A stretch of DNA of 48,935 nucleotides from Marmoricola sp. (GTDB lineage: Bacteria > Actinomycetota > Actinomycetes > Propionibacteriales > Nocardioidaceae): the NCBI GenBank assembly GCA_025965195.1, contig JAOPXK010000026.1, positions 1 through 48,935 of the forward strand, read 5' to 3'. How positions within the stretch are numbered: the first letter of the stretch is position 1; every line of letters begins with the position of its first letter. This document shows, in pieces, positions 17,145-26,091 of the stretch. The position numbers were made by a program, and so were the translations under genes. The notes under the pieces were generated by a model. It worked only from the letters and a program-made list of their open reading frames with translations, was not told the DNA's origin and did not search any database.

Positions 17145-18032
17145 ATGGAGACGAGCACGCTGCCCATCCCGTCGTACGACGGTGCGACGGTGGTCGTGCC
17201 AGCACCGGGGGCCGGACCGGGCAACTGGACCGGCGCCGCGAGTGCCGTTCTCGAGGATGGCGTGTTCTGGCTGACCTATCGCGTACGTCGGCCGCTGACC
17301 GACGGCCGAGGCGTGACGGTGGTGGTGGCGAGCTCGGGGGACGGGGAGCGCTTCCGGACCGTGGCGGAGGTCCATCGTGAGCAGTTCGGCACCGAGTCGT
17401 TCGAGCGCCCCGCACTGGTCAAGGTTCCTGGCATCGGCTGGCGTCTCTACCTCTCGTGCGCGACGTACGGCTCGAAGCACTGGTGGGTCGACAGCCTCAC
17501 CGCGGCAACTCCGGAGGAGCTGCCGACCGGACATCGCCAACTGGTGCTCCCGGGCGACTCGGGGACTGCCGTGAAGGATCCGGTGATCCGCCGCGCGGAC
17601 GACGGCTGGGACCTCTGGCTCTGTTGCCACCCGCTCGACCGGGTCGGCGACGAGGACCGGATGACCACGCGACACCTGACGAGTCCGGACGGCCTGGCCT
17701 GGACCGACCGCGGGGAGGTTCTCGCCGGCCGCCCTCGCTCCTGGGACGCGCGCGGAGCCCGGATCACCGCTGTGATCGGGGAGAGTCCCCTCACGGTGCT
17801 GTACGACGGCAGGGCCGATGCCGAGTCGAACTGGCACGAGCGCACCGGGGTTGCCGAGTGGGACGGCTCGCGCTTCCTGTCGGTCGATGACGAGCCGCGA
17901 GGAGTGTCGCCGTACTCCGACGGCGCGCTGCGCTATGCGACGGCCGTGGCGCTACCTGACGGCCGGACCAGGTTCTACTTCGAAGCCGCCCGGCCCGACG
18001 GCGCTCATGACCTCCTCACCTGCGTGCGCTGA
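17145..18032 (+). CDS. Putative five-bladed propeller, glycoside hydrolase-like
   Basis: A 295-residue protein with repeated beta-blade patterns: GVFWLTYRVRRP, SFERPALVKVPGIGWRLYLSCA, VKDPVIRRADDGWDLWLCCHP, ARGARITAVIGESPLTVLYDGRAD. This spacing of W-LYLS and KDP motifs is typical of the GH43/GH32/GH130-type propellers, which cleave or phosphorolyse glycosidic bonds. No export signal is present, so an intracellular sugar substrate is more likely. Candidate acidic catalytic residues exist, but I cannot assign them. It overlaps the sulfotransferase stop by 17 bp, in convergent orientation. Confidence 0.6.
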   Translation: METSTLPIPSYDGATVVVPAPGAGPGNWTGAASAVLEDGVFWLTYRVRRPLTDGRGVTVVVASSGDGERFRTVAEVHREQFGTESFERPALVKVPGIGWRLYLSCATYGSKHWWVDSLTAATPEELPTGHRQLVLPGDSGTAVKDPVIRRADDGWDLWLCCHPLDRVGDEDRMTTRHLTSPDGLAWTDRGEVLAGRPRSWDARGARITAVIGESPLTVLYDGRADAESNWHERTGVAEWDGSRFLSVDDEPRGVSPYSDGALRYATAVALPDGRTRFYFEAARPDGAHDLLTCVR

Positions 18033-18984
18033 CCCGTCGCTCCCGGAACGACCCACGGCTCGCGTTCGACAGCCAGTCGCTGTAGTCCTCACCGGTGATC
18101 TTCGTGAGCAGCCGGACGTCGTCGGCGAAGGCTGGCAGGAGTCGCTCACGCTGGTCAGGCGTGAGCAGTGGCCGGTGCACCTCGCGTCCGCTCAGCTGGG
18201 CGATCAGCGGAACACTCGCCCGCCGCCAGACCTCCGGTGCTGCGTGGGCGCCGAGTCGGGCGCCGAGTCTCACCAGCGGCCCGAACACCGTTGGCCGCCA
18301 GCCGGGCTCTGAATAGTTGCGCGAGTTGTCGTGGGGGATGTCGGCAACGTGGCCCTCGTCGATGCCGAGGAAGCGGCAGGCGCGGTCGACCGTTGCCTGG
18401 GGCGAGTCGACGACATCGCGATAGCGGAGCACCAGGATCCGGTCCGGGTCGACGTGCCGGCGGAGATGGGCCAGCTGTTCGCCGTACAGGCCGAGCTCGC
18501 GATAGCGCCAGAACGGTGCGTGACCCGACCGGACCCGCTCGTCCTGCAGGTTGAAGGCCTCCTCGAAGTCCGCGACCGGCTCGAGGCCGTCGGACCACAG
18601 GTGCATCCAGTTGCTGTAGGCACGGTCGACCGGATCGCGAACCACCGCGATCAGGCGTACGGCGGGCAGCGACTCGCCGATCCTCCGGTGCGCGCCACGG
18701 CTCCACAGGTAGAACGGGGTGCTCTCGCCGCGGATCTGGTGGCTGCCCGCGGGCTCGAAGAGCCTGACGTAGTCACGCTTGCGCCAGATCCACTCCTGTT
18801 GCGAGTGCGCGTCACCGGGCCCGTTCCAGGCAGGTGGGGGAGCGTCGTCGCAGAGCCAGTACTTCGGCTCCTTCGGACTCGTCACGAACACCTGGGGATG
18901 CTGCGCGAGCGCTGAGTGCAGGGCTGTCGTTCCCGCTTTCGGGGCGCCGATGATCAGGAAGTCAGGACGTGGTTCCCGGGTCAT
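18016..18984 (-). CDS. Sulfotransferase (PAPS-dependent)
   Basis: Transfers sulfuryl from PAPS to a hydroxyl acceptor. The 322 residues have the 5'-phosphosulfate loop IIGAPKAGTTALHSAL (11-26) and the 3'-phosphate motif VVRDPVDRAYSNW, with the typical EESTPFY-like region RGESTPFYLWS between them. The acceptor may be a glycolipid or polysaccharide, but nothing nearby identifies it. ATG 18984 is preceded by a good GAGGAGA ribosome binding site. Upstream DNA is markedly AT-rich for this window and carries an inverted repeat (19010-19031), suggesting specific regulation and possibly acquisition. A much longer upstream frame is antisense to purC and is rejected. Confidence 0.85.
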   Translation of the reverse strand: MTREPRPDFLIIGAPKAGTTALHSALAQHPQVFVTSPKEPKYWLCDDAPPPAWNGPGDAHSQQEWIWRKRDYVRLFEPAGSHQIRGESTPFYLWSRGAHRRIGESLPAVRLIAVVRDPVDRAYSNWMHLWSDGLEPVADFEEAFNLQDERVRSGHAPFWRYRELGLYGEQLAHLRRHVDPDRILVLRYRDVVDSPQATVDRACRFLGIDEGHVADIPHDNSRNYSEPGWRPTVFGPLVRLGARLGAHAAPEVWRRASVPLIAQLSGREVHRPLLTPDQRERLLPAFADDVRLLTKITGEDYSDWLSNASRGSFRERRVSARR

Positions 18985-19009
18985 CAGCGGTCTCCTCGGA
19001 TTGATATAC

Positions 19010-19031
19010 GTGTTAGGCACTCTACTAACAC
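19010..19031. promoter_or_regulatory. 7-bp inverted repeat in AT-rich divergent region
   Basis: GTGTTAG (19010-19016), an 8-base spacer, and CTAACAC (19025-19031). It lies in the AT-rich region between the sulfotransferase and purC; TATATC-like sequence toward the sulfotransferase may be its -10 box. Candidate operator. Confidence 0.5.
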
Positions 19032-19103
19032 TTGTATGAGAGTTGTACTCCCGATCCTGGTCTCGCCCACGGTGCTTGCCAGCCGCCACCGGCCCGACCT
19101 TTG

Positions 19104-19109
19104 TAGGCT
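19104..19109 (+). promoter_or_regulatory. -10 box for leaderless purC
   Basis: TAGGCT, 7 bases before GTG 19117. Two overlapping GTGs occur here; only that at 19117 is in frame with PurC. Confidence 0.55.
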
Positions 19110-19116
19110 TGGGGGT

Positions 19117-20022
19117 GTGACCCCACCCGCTGACCTCAACATTCCTGCTGCGCCCGGGATCGACGGGGCTGAGCACATCCACTCTGGGAAGGTCCGCGAT
19201 CTCTACCGCCTTGCCGGTGGACCCTGGGACGGACAGCTGCTCATGGTCGCCAGCGACCGCATCTCCGCCTTCGACTTCGTGCTCGACACGACCATCCCGG
19301 GGAAGGGCGAGATCCTCACCCGGATGTCGTCGTGGTGGTTCGACCAGCTCAAGGATCTGGTGCCCAACCATGTCCTCGCGACCGAGGTGCCCGCTGAGGT
19401 TTCGGGCCGGGCGGTTATCTGCGAGGAGCTCGCGATGTTCCCGGTCGAGTGTGTCGTTCGCGGTTATCTGACCGGCTCTGGGTTGCTGGACTACCGGGTG
19501 AGTGGTGAGGTCTGCGGGATCGCGTTGCCGGCCGGGCTCGAGGATGGCAGCCGGTTGCCGGAGCCGCTGTTCACGCCGGCCACGAAGGCTGCGGTCGGTG
19601 ACCACGACGAGAACGTCTCGTACGCCGCGGTCGCGGGCGAGGTCGGGGACGAGGCTGCGGCCGAGCTGCGCGAGCTGACGATGAAGGTCTATGCACGGGC
19701 GGAGGAGATCGCCCGTGCACGGGGGATCATCCTGGCCGACACGAAATTCGAGTTTGGCCAACGAAAGGACGGCACCACGGTGCTCGCCGATGAAGTGCTC
19801 ACCCCCGACTCGAGCCGTTTCTGGCCCGCCTCGGACTGGCGACCGGGCCAGGCCCAGCCGTCCTACGACAAGCAGATCGTGCGCAACTGGCTGCTCTCGG
19901 CGGAGAGTGGCTGGGACCGGGCGTCGGGGGTAAGGCCGCCGGCACTGCCTCAAGCGGTCGTGGACCGCACCCGGCAGCGGTACGTCGAGGCCTTCGAGCT
20001 GCTCACCGGACTGAGCTACTGA
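19117..20022 (+). CDS. purC: SAICAR synthetase
   Basis: Phosphoribosylaminoimidazole-succinocarboxamide synthase; ligates aspartate to CAIR using ATP. The 301 residues include SGKVRDLY near the N-terminus, SDRISAFDFVLDTTIPGKG, the CVVRGYLTGS motif, ILADTKFEFG and LADEVLTPDSSRFWP, all conserved PurC blocks. GTG 19117 gives the expected N-terminus and is preceded by a -10 box at leaderless spacing. The stop overlaps the next ATG (TGATG), coupling it to an SRPBCC protein. The product, SAICAR, is the substrate of PurB. Confidence 0.96.
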   Translation: MTPPADLNIPAAPGIDGAEHIHSGKVRDLYRLAGGPWDGQLLMVASDRISAFDFVLDTTIPGKGEILTRMSSWWFDQLKDLVPNHVLATEVPAEVSGRAVICEELAMFPVECVVRGYLTGSGLLDYRVSGEVCGIALPAGLEDGSRLPEPLFTPATKAAVGDHDENVSYAAVAGEVGDEAAAELRELTMKVYARAEEIARARGIILADTKFEFGQRKDGTTVLADEVLTPDSSRFWPASDWRPGQAQPSYDKQIVRNWLLSAESGWDRASGVRPPALPQAVVDRTRQRYVEAFELLTGLSY

Positions 20023-20456
20023 TGGAGTTCACGGTCACGGTCGAGATGACGCAACCACTCGCGGAGGTCTTCGACTACCTGACGGATCCGCGTCAGCGCC
20101 CCGAGTGGCAGGCCTCCCTGCGCTCGGTGAAGCTGCTCGACGAGGGCGAGCCGCGGCTCGGCATGCACTGGCGCGAGACGACCATGATCGGGATCAGCCC
20201 CGAGATGGAGATCACCGGCTGGGAGTCCAACAAGTCCTGGTCCGAGAAGGGCCAGTGGGCCGGCGTCACCGGCCATCTCCACCTGATCTTCCTCGCGACC
20301 GACAACGGGACCCGGGTGACGGCCAAGGTGCACATCGACGCGAGCGGGCCCTGGACACTGGTCGCCTGGCCGGCCGGCAAGCTCGGTCCAACGGCGATCC
20401 GGTCCGACCTGGACCGTGCTTCGCGAATCCTGACGGAGCGAGCTGCCTCGAAGTAG
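20022..20456 (+). CDS. SRPBCC family protein
   Basis: A 144-residue START/Bet v 1-like fold protein of the polyketide cyclase/dehydrase type: it begins FTVTVEMTQPLAEVFDYLTDPRQRPEWQ, with the usual N-terminal strand-helix and P-W motif, and ends in a long helix (DLDRASRILTERAA). These proteins form a hydrophobic cavity for a lipid or aromatic ligand; the ligand is unknown. It is coupled to purC by stop-start overlap and followed by an acyl-CoA synthetase-like gene 30 bp later, so a lipid ligand would fit the context, but this is inference. Confidence 0.82.
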   Translation: MEFTVTVEMTQPLAEVFDYLTDPRQRPEWQASLRSVKLLDEGEPRLGMHWRETTMIGISPEMEITGWESNKSWSEKGQWAGVTGHLHLIFLATDNGTRVTAKVHIDASGPWTLVAWPAGKLGPTAIRSDLDRASRILTERAASK

Positions 20457-20486
20457 GTTGTCAGCAGCCGAGCCGCAGGAGGCCCC

Positions 20487-22034
20487 ATGTACAACCTGTC
20501 GATCTTGCTCGAGGACAGCTCGCGACAGTTCCCTGACCGCGACGCGCTGGTTCTCGGGGACACCCGGCTGACCTACGCGCAGGTGAATGCCGCCGCCAAC
20601 CAGGTGGCGAATCTCCTTGTCAGCAAAGGGATCGAGCGGGGCGACAAGGTTGCGCTGAGCTGCCCGAACCTGCCGTTCTTCCCGATCATCTACTACGGGA
20701 TCCTCAAGGCCGGCGCTGTCGTCGTACCCCTGAACGTGCTGAACAAGGGCCGTGAGGTGACCTACTACCTCGACGACTCCGAGGCCAGGGCGTACCTCTG
20801 CTTCGAGGGCACTGCCGACCTCGCGATGGGCAAGGAGGGGCACGACGGCTTCTCCAACGCCAAGGCCTGCGAGAACTTCTGGATGGTGATGGCCGACCCG
20901 TCCGCACCTTCGAGCATCGAGGGAGCCGAGACCCTTGCCTCAGCTCTCCGGGCACAGCCCACGACTTTCGAGGCCGTGCTCGGCCCCGAGACCGACACAG
21001 CAGTCATCCTCTACACGAGCGGCACGACGGGCCAGCCCAAGGGCGCGGAGCTCACCCACGCCAACCTGGTGCTCAACGCCCTGACCTGCAACCGGCTGTT
21101 CGGCTCCGCCCCTGGGACCGACGTACACCTCGTGACGCTGCCGCTGTTCCACTCCTTCGGCTCGACCGTGCAGATGAACGCAGGGTTCTCGATGGGCGCG
21201 ACGCTGGTGCTGGTGCCGCGCTTCGACGCCCAGCAGGTGGTTGCGCTGATGGAGAAGGAGGAGATCACCTTCTTCGCCGGCGTGCCGACGATGTACTGGG
21301 GCCTGCTCCACGCGCTGACCCCCGAGGTCGACGTCAAGCGGATCGCCGGCAACCTGCGCCGCGCGGTCGCGGGTGGTTCGAGCCTGCCGGTCGAGATCAT
21401 CAAACAGGTCAAGGAGAAGTTCGGTGTCGAGATCCTCGAGGGCTACGGCCTCTCGGAGACCTCACCGGTCGCGACGTTCTCCGATCCCGATCGCGACGCG
21501 CGTCCCGGCTCGATCGGCGTTCCGATCTGGGGCGTCGAGGCAAAGCTGATCGACGACGACTGGAACACCATCGACGGCGCCGACGAGATCGGCGAGATCG
21601 CGATGCGCGGCCACAACATCATGAAGGGCTACCTCAACCGCCCCGAGGCGACTGCTGAGGTGATGCGTGACGGGTGGTTCCGCTCGGGCGACCTGGCCCG
21701 CCGCGACGCCGACGGCTACTACTACATCGTCGACCGTTCCAAGGACATGATCATCCGTGGCGGCTTCAACGTGTACCCGCGAGAGGTCGAGGAGGTGCTG
21801 ATGACCCATCCGGACGTCTCACTGGCCGCGGTCATCGGCGTACCCCATGACAGCCACGGCGAGGAGATCAAGGCGGTCGTCATCCGCAACGAGGGCGCGA
21901 CGATCACCGAAGCAGAGCTCGTTGCGTGGGGAAAGGACCAAATGGCCTCCTACAAGTACCCTCGCGTGGTGTCCTTTGTCGACAATCTGCCGATGACGGC
22001 CACAGGGAAGATTCTCAAGCGCGAGCTCAGCTAG
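20487..22034 (+). CDS. Long-chain fatty acid-CoA ligase-like AMP-binding enzyme
   Basis: Activates a carboxylic acid to an acyl-adenylate and then to the CoA thioester. The 515 residues show motif A3 [10 protein letters not shown] (about 177-186), GYGLSETSP, the hinge-adjacent [27 protein letters not shown], and the C-terminal catalytic lysine region [12 protein letters not shown]. Length and motifs match bacterial FadD-like ligases. The ATG at 20487 has a strong AGGAGG ribosome binding site. Chain-length preference cannot be read. The SRPBCC gene upstream may be co-transcribed. Confidence 0.9.
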   Translation: MYNLSILLEDSSRQFPDRDALVLGDTRLTYAQVNAAANQVANLLVSKGIERGDKVALSCPNLPFFPIIYYGILKAGAVVVPLNVLNKGREVTYYLDDSEARAYLCFEGTADLAMGKEGHDGFSNAKACENFWMVMADPSAPSSIEGAETLASALRAQPTTFEAVLGPETDTAVILYTSGTTGQPKGAELTHANLVLNALTCNRLFGSAPGTDVHLVTLPLFHSFGSTVQMNAGFSMGATLVLVPRFDAQQVVALMEKEEITFFAGVPTMYWGLLHALTPEVDVKRIAGNLRRAVAGGSSLPVEIIKQVKEKFGVEILEGYGLSETSPVATFSDPDRDARPGSIGVPIWGVEAKLIDDDWNTIDGADEIGEIAMRGHNIMKGYLNRPEATAEVMRDGWFRSGDLARRDADGYYYIVDRSKDMIIRGGFNVYPREVEEVLMTHPDVSLAAVIGVPHDSHGEEIKAVVIRNEGATITEAELVAWGKDQMASYKYPRVVSFVDNLPMTATGKILKRELS

Positions 22035-22056
22035 CGCCCGCACAGGGAGATCCAGC

Positions 22057-23553
22057 ACGAACGACAAGCACCGCGGGAGCTCTGGCGGCCCGAGCCACCG
22101 GACCAGGAGCGCATCGGCGACCGAGCCCCGACGACGTCGGGTCAAGGAGCGTGCCCACGGTTACAGACGCTCGCTCGGCCTGACCACGCTCGCAGCCGTG
22201 ATCCCGCTGAGCGTCCTGGCGGTGGCCGCCTGGTTCTACGCGCGGCCGCACCGGACCCAGATCGTCGCGGACCTCGTCGATCCCGCGAAGCTGCTCCGGG
22301 TCACGATCGGTCTCGGGGTCGCACTGCTGCTCTGGGTCGCCCTGATCGTCGGCACCTACCGGGGCACCCGGCCGCGGTCGATCGCCTTCAACAGGCGCCT
22401 CGCCGGCAACGTGTTCACCAGCCTGCTCTGCCTGGTGGTCGCGGCTCCGCTCGCGCTCGGCGGCTACTACGCCATGGTTCAGCGAGATCTCGTCAAGACG
22501 GTCTTCAAGCCGACCGAGAGCACCACCACGCCCCATGTCACGAAGGCCAACCCGTGGGGCAAGCGCAAGCGCGTGAACCTGCTGCTGCTCGGCGGCGACG
22601 GCGACACCGACCGCGAGGGCGTCCGGACCGACTCGGTGATCCTGGCCAGCATTGACGTGCGCACAGGCAAGACGATCCTGTTCAGCCTGCCCCGCAACCT
22701 GGAGAACGTGCCGTTCCCGGCAAACTCCCCACTCGCCAGGATCTACCCGAATGGCTTCGACGGCGGCGGCGACCCCGCGGAGTGGTTCCTCAACGCGATC
22801 TACCGCAACGTCCCGGCCCTCAACCCGGGCGTCCTCGGCAAGACCAGCAACGAGGGCGCCGACGCAGTCAAGCTCGGGGTCTCGGGGTCGCTCGGCATCC
22901 CGGTCGACTACTACATGCTGATCAACTTCAAGGGCTTCCAGCGGATCGTCGACGCGATCGGCGGGATCACCGTCAATGTTGACGACCGGGTGCCGATCAA
23001 CGGCGACGACGACGCCCACATCCCCCCGACCGGCTACATAGAGCCGGGACCGGACCAGCACCTCGACGGCTTCCACGCACTGTGGTTCGCGCGCGGTCGC
23101 TACGGGCTCAACGACTACAACCGGATGCAGCGCCAGCGGTGCGCGATCAACGCGATCGTCGCGAAGGCCGATCCGCTCACCCTCCTCCGCCGCTACACGG
23201 CGCTGGCGTCGGCGACCAAGAAGATCCTGCGCACCGACATCCCGCAGAAACTGCTTCCGGCCTTCGTCAACCTCACCACGAAGATGAAGGCGCAGCCACT
23301 CCGGTCGGTGGTCTTCCAGTACGACGACAACTTCAACCCCAACGACCCCGACTTCGACTACGTGCACGCCACCGTCAAGGCCGCGTTGAAGCCGACGACA
23401 CCCGGCAGTACGCCGACGAAGTCCGCGACCGGCGGCACGGGGACCACCCAGCCGCCGGACACGACGAAGGTCGGCACTGCGACCGCCGCCGCCGCCGACT
23501 GCACCTACCAGCCGAGCCAGGAAGCGCTGAACTACCTGGCGGCACAGAAGTAG
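22057..23553 (+). CDS. LytR-CpsA-Psr (LCP) family cell-wall glycopolymer transferase
   Basis: Membrane-anchored enzyme that attaches lipid-linked glycopolymers to peptidoglycan. The LCP domain (about 170-385) has the acidic metal site GDGDTDREGVRTDSVILASID, the LPRNLENVP pyrophosphate-binding arginine motif, and ARGRYGLNDYNRMQRQR. Two hydrophobic segments precede it, then a Thr/Pro/Gly tail. The first in-frame ATG/GTG/TTG is GTG 22198, which falls inside the first membrane segment (SLGLTTLAAVIPLSVLAVAAW). The frame is open upstream, with a basic N-terminus (TEPRRRRVKE), and the best start is ACG at 22057, six bases after AGGGAGA. An alternative is CTG 22180. Confidence 0.78.
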   Translation, partial: TNDKHRGSSGGPSHRTRSASATEPRRRRVKERAHGYRRSLGLTTLAAVIPLSVLAVAAWFYARPHRTQIVADLVDPAKLLRVTIGLGVALLLWVALIVGTYRGTRPRSIAFNRRLAGNVFTSLLCLVVAAPLALGGYYAMVQRDLVKTVFKPTESTTTPHVTKANPWGKRKRVNLLLLGGDGDTDREGVRTDSVILASIDVRTGKTILFSLPRNLENVPFPANSPLARIYPNGFDGGGDPAEWFLNAIYRNVPALNPGVLGKTSNEGADAVKLGVSGSLGIPVDYYMLINFKGFQRIVDAIGGITVNVDDRVPINGDDDAHIPPTGYIEPGPDQHLDGFHALWFARGRYGLNDYNRMQRQRCAINAIVAKADPLTLLRRYTALASATKKILRTDIPQKLLPAFVNLTTKMKAQPLRSVVFQYDDNFNPNDPDFDYVHATVKAALKPTTPGSTPTKSATGGTGTTQPPDTTKVGTATAAAADCTYQPSQEALNYLAAQK

Positions 23554-23566
23554 CCGCGACAGCCCG

Positions 23567-23572
23567 TAGAAT
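23567..23572 (+). promoter_or_regulatory. -10 box for purS-purQ
   Basis: TAGAAT lies 14 bp after the LCP stop and about 38 bp before the purS GTG. Unlike the leaderless genes, purS has its own ribosome binding site. Confidence 0.45.
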
Positions 23573-23609
23573 CGGACCCGTCGATCCCCCCTTTCCCAGG
23601 AGTTGCCCC

Positions 23610-23855
23610 GTGGCCCGTGTCGTCGTCGACGTGATGCCCAAGCCCGAGATCCTCGACCCGCAGGGCAAGGCCGTGCAGGGTGCGCTGCCTCGGCTGGGCT
23701 TCGAGGGCGTCACCGAGGTCCGCCAGGGCAAGCGGTTCGAGATCGAGCTCGACGGTGAGGCCACCGACGAGCGGCTTGCCGAGGTCAACAAGATGGCCGA
23801 GACGCTGCTCTCCAACCCGGTGATCGAGGACTACAACGTCACGGTCATCTCGTGA
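23610..23855 (+). CDS. purS: FGAM synthetase subunit PurS
   Basis: Small subunit (81 residues) of the three-part phosphoribosylformylglycinamidine synthase; it dimerises and bridges PurL and PurQ. The sequence has the typical [23 protein letters not shown] and [14 protein letters not shown] ends. GTG 23610 is preceded by AGGAG at 23598-23602. The stop overlaps the purQ start in GTGA. PurL, the catalytic subunit, is encoded 2.5 kb away in a separate unit. Confidence 0.95.
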   Translation: MARVVVDVMPKPEILDPQGKAVQGALPRLGFEGVTEVRQGKRFEIELDGEATDERLAEVNKMAETLLSNPVIEDYNVTVIS

Positions 23856-24523
23856 GGATCGGGGTCGTCACCTTCCCCGGCTCGCTCGACGATGCGGATG
23901 CCCGTCGCGCCGTACGCATGGCTGGCGGGGAGGCCGTCGCGCTGTGGCACGGCGACCATGACCTCAAGGGCGTCGACGGCGTACTCCTTCCGGGCGGGTT
24001 TTCCTACGGCGACTACCTCCGCTGTGGCGCCATCGCCCGCTTTGCGCCGGTGATGACCGAGGTCGTCGATGCCGCTCGCGGCGGGATGCCCGTGCTCGGC
24101 ATCTGCAACGGTTTCCAGATCCTGTGTGAGTCGCACCTGCTGCCCGGCGCGCTGATCCGCAACGACCATCGCAAGTTCGGCTGCCTCGACCAGGTCGTGC
24201 GCATCGAGAACAACAAGACCGCCTGGACCACGGCGTACGACGAGGGCGACGAGATCACCATCGTGCTCAAGAACGGCGAGGGTTCCTACGTCGCCGACGA
24301 GGCCACCCTCGATCTGCTCGAGGGCGAGGGCCGGGTGGTTGCGCGCTACCTGGGCAACCCCAACGGCTCGCAGCGGGCGATTGCCGGGATCAGCAACGAA
24401 GCCGGCAACGTCGTCGGCCTGATGCCGCACCCCGAGCACGCCGTCGAGGACCTCTGCGGCCCCGGCACCGACGGACTCGGCTTCTTCACCTCGGTCCTCA
24501 CCACCCTCGCCAATTCCCGATAG
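23852..24523 (+). CDS. purQ: FGAM synthetase glutaminase subunit PurQ
   Basis: Class I glutamine amidotransferase that supplies ammonia to PurL. The 223 residues have the nucleophile elbow GICNGFQ (Cys85) and the His-Glu pair in [13 protein letters not shown] 23852 overlaps the purS stop by four bases. The stop codon TAG at 24521-24523 lies inside the left arm of a very long palindromic terminator. Confidence 0.96.
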   Translation: MRIGVVTFPGSLDDADARRAVRMAGGEAVALWHGDHDLKGVDGVLLPGGFSYGDYLRCGAIARFAPVMTEVVDAARGGMPVLGICNGFQILCESHLLPGALIRNDHRKFGCLDQVVRIENNKTAWTTAYDEGDEITIVLKNGEGSYVADEATLDLLEGEGRVVARYLGNPNGSQRAIAGISNEAGNVVGLMPHPEHAVEDLCGPGTDGLGFFTSVLTTLANSR

Positions 24524-24581
24524 TCCGCCACGAAAAGCACCGTTTCGGGGTCTCGTACGGTGCTTTTCGTGGCGGACTATC
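24519..24581. terminator. Perfect 25-bp stem bidirectional terminator
   Basis: Arms 24519-24543 and 24557-24581 are exact reverse complements, with a 13-base loop. AAAAGC and GCTTTT in the stem give U-rich tracts in both directions. It separates the convergent purQ and DUF1906 genes, and purQ's stop is in the left arm. Such a perfect stem is longer than ordinary terminators. Confidence 0.85.
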
Positions 24582-24587
24582 CGTCGA

Positions 24588-25970
24588 TCAGCGCAGTCCC
24601 CTGGCCATCGCGGCCCAGGTGGTCGGGGCCGTGATGCCGGTCCTGGGGAGCTTCACCCGGGCCTGGTAGGCAGCCACCGCGTTGATCGTCGGGGTGTTGA
24701 CGATGCCCTTGATCGGCACCGGGTGCCCCGCCGCCACCAGCGTCCGCTGCAGCCGCCAGGACGCCTCGGATGACGAGCCGTACTTCAGCACCGGTTGCGC
24801 ACCGTCGCTGAGCAACGAGACCCAGTCGTTCGTCGTCCAGATGTTGCTCACCGGCCGGCCGTGCGCCGCCTGCCACGCCTTCAGCGCCTTGAGCAGCGCT
24901 GGGCCGTAGGTCCCGCTCCGCACCTTGCCGCCGAACAGCTTCTTCTCACTCAGCAGGCACTTGAGCGCCTGGACCTGGGCGCCCTGCGTGGTGTGGACCT
25001 GCAGCTGGGCGTACGTCGTGAAGTCGATCGGTACGCCGCCGCAGTGCTGTCCCTCGGGCGCCCGGACGAGGCCCTTGCCGAGGTCGACCCAGTTCTTGTC
25101 GATGTTGATCGTGACGCCGCCGTACGTCTCGTTGTGCCCGCCCTGGTACTGGTGGGCACGCGCGTGTGGCGACCAGCCGTCGCTGCGGACGTACGTCGAG
25201 TTGTCGTCCGCCCGGCCGTTCCAGTCTGCGATCCAGACCTGGTCGGGCATCACGAAGGTGTTGCCGGCGGTCGCCCGGGCATCGTCGAGCATCTTGATGC
25301 CCGAGGCGGCACTCGAGTAGGCGCCCGAGATGTACCTGGCCTGGTGCAGCCGGTTGGTCCACGCCTGCAGGAAGTAGCGAGCCGACTGGGTGCAGGCGGT
25401 GCTCTTCTTGATGTTGAACGCCTCGAGGTCGTAGAACAGCGTGCTGCCGGGAACGATGCCGAGCGCCTGCGCCGCGGCCACCGCCTTGTCGGCCTCCTTG
25501 GCTCCCTGCACCCGGGCGGCGTAGTAGGTGGTGGCCGTACTCGGGTTGATCCGGACCTGGTGGAGGTAGCGCGGGACCGTCGTACAGGATGCCTGCGGGC
25601 CGAGCGTGATCGGTAGCAGGTGCCAGCCGGCGGCGAGCTGAGTGCTCACCCAGGTCGTGGTCAGGTTCGGCTGGTTGGTGCAGGCGCGGGAGTCGCCGGA
25701 GATGTAGATGCCGACCGCGAAGTACGGCGAGTCCGTCGTCCACCTGTCCATCGCGGCCTGGGTCGGAGCGATGCACTGGTCGAACCCGTAGCCCGTGAAA
25801 CTGCCCGGAGTGACCGGGTTCGGAGCGTTCTTCTTCGCATCGGCCGGCCCGGTCGCGAGCACGCCGACCACGATCGCGAGCACCACCGCGAGCACTGCGA
25901 AGCCAGCGCGGGACCGATGGCCGAGCGCCGGTGGGACGGGGTGCGGCTGGGCAGACAGCGCGGATCGCAT
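24588..25970 (-). CDS. Secreted DUF1906 (Rv2525c-like) glycosidase-like protein with peptidoglycan-binding repeats
   Basis: A 460-residue exported protein. A signal peptide spans about 1-45 (basic stretch, AGFAVLAVVLAIVVGVLATGPADA). The DUF1906 TIM-barrel-like domain (about 55-280) shows GYGFDQCIAP, YFAVGIYISG, LFYDLEAF with a likely catalytic Asp/Glu pair, and a WIADWNG strand. The C-terminal 150 residues hold two peptidoglycan-binding-like repeats (VQALKCLLSEKKLFGGKVRSG; TINAVAAYQARVKLPRTG). It probably acts on the cell wall. ATG 25970 has GGAG upstream and a TATGGT box at 26000-26005 on the minus strand. An upstream in-frame start at 26012 would add residues before the signal peptide and is less likely. 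Confidence 0.85.
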   Translation of the reverse strand: MRSALSAQPHPVPPALGHRSRAGFAVLAVVLAIVVGVLATGPADAKKNAPNPVTPGSFTGYGFDQCIAPTQAAMDRWTTDSPYFAVGIYISGDSRACTNQPNLTTTWVSTQLAAGWHLLPITLGPQASCTTVPRYLHQVRINPSTATTYYAARVQGAKEADKAVAAAQALGIVPGSTLFYDLEAFNIKKSTACTQSARYFLQAWTNRLHQARYISGAYSSAASGIKMLDDARATAGNTFVMPDQVWIADWNGRADDNSTYVRSDGWSPHARAHQYQGGHNETYGGVTINIDKNWVDLGKGLVRAPEGQHCGGVPIDFTTYAQLQVHTTQGAQVQALKCLLSEKKLFGGKVRSGTYGPALLKALKAWQAAHGRPVSNIWTTNDWVSLLSDGAQPVLKYGSSSEASWRLQRTLVAAGHPVPIKGIVNTPTINAVAAYQARVKLPRTGITAPTTWAAMARGLR

Positions 25971-26091
25971 GGGAAGCTCCGTGGGTCGAGGACCCCGGAA
26001 CCATAACCTCACCAGTCACATCAGCAACAGTGGTTCGACCAATTCGTGACCCGACTACGGCGTGTCGGCTTGTAAACACGCCCATCGAGGC

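Noticed and set aside
18985-19953. Upstream extension of the sulfotransferase frame antisense to purC
   Set aside because: The first conserved motif is right after ATG 18984, which has a good ribosome binding site; the extension lacks any family character.
22198-22200. GTG 22198 as start of the LCP gene
   Set aside because: It removes the basic N-terminus and part of the first membrane helix, although the frame is open further upstream with a ribosome binding site.
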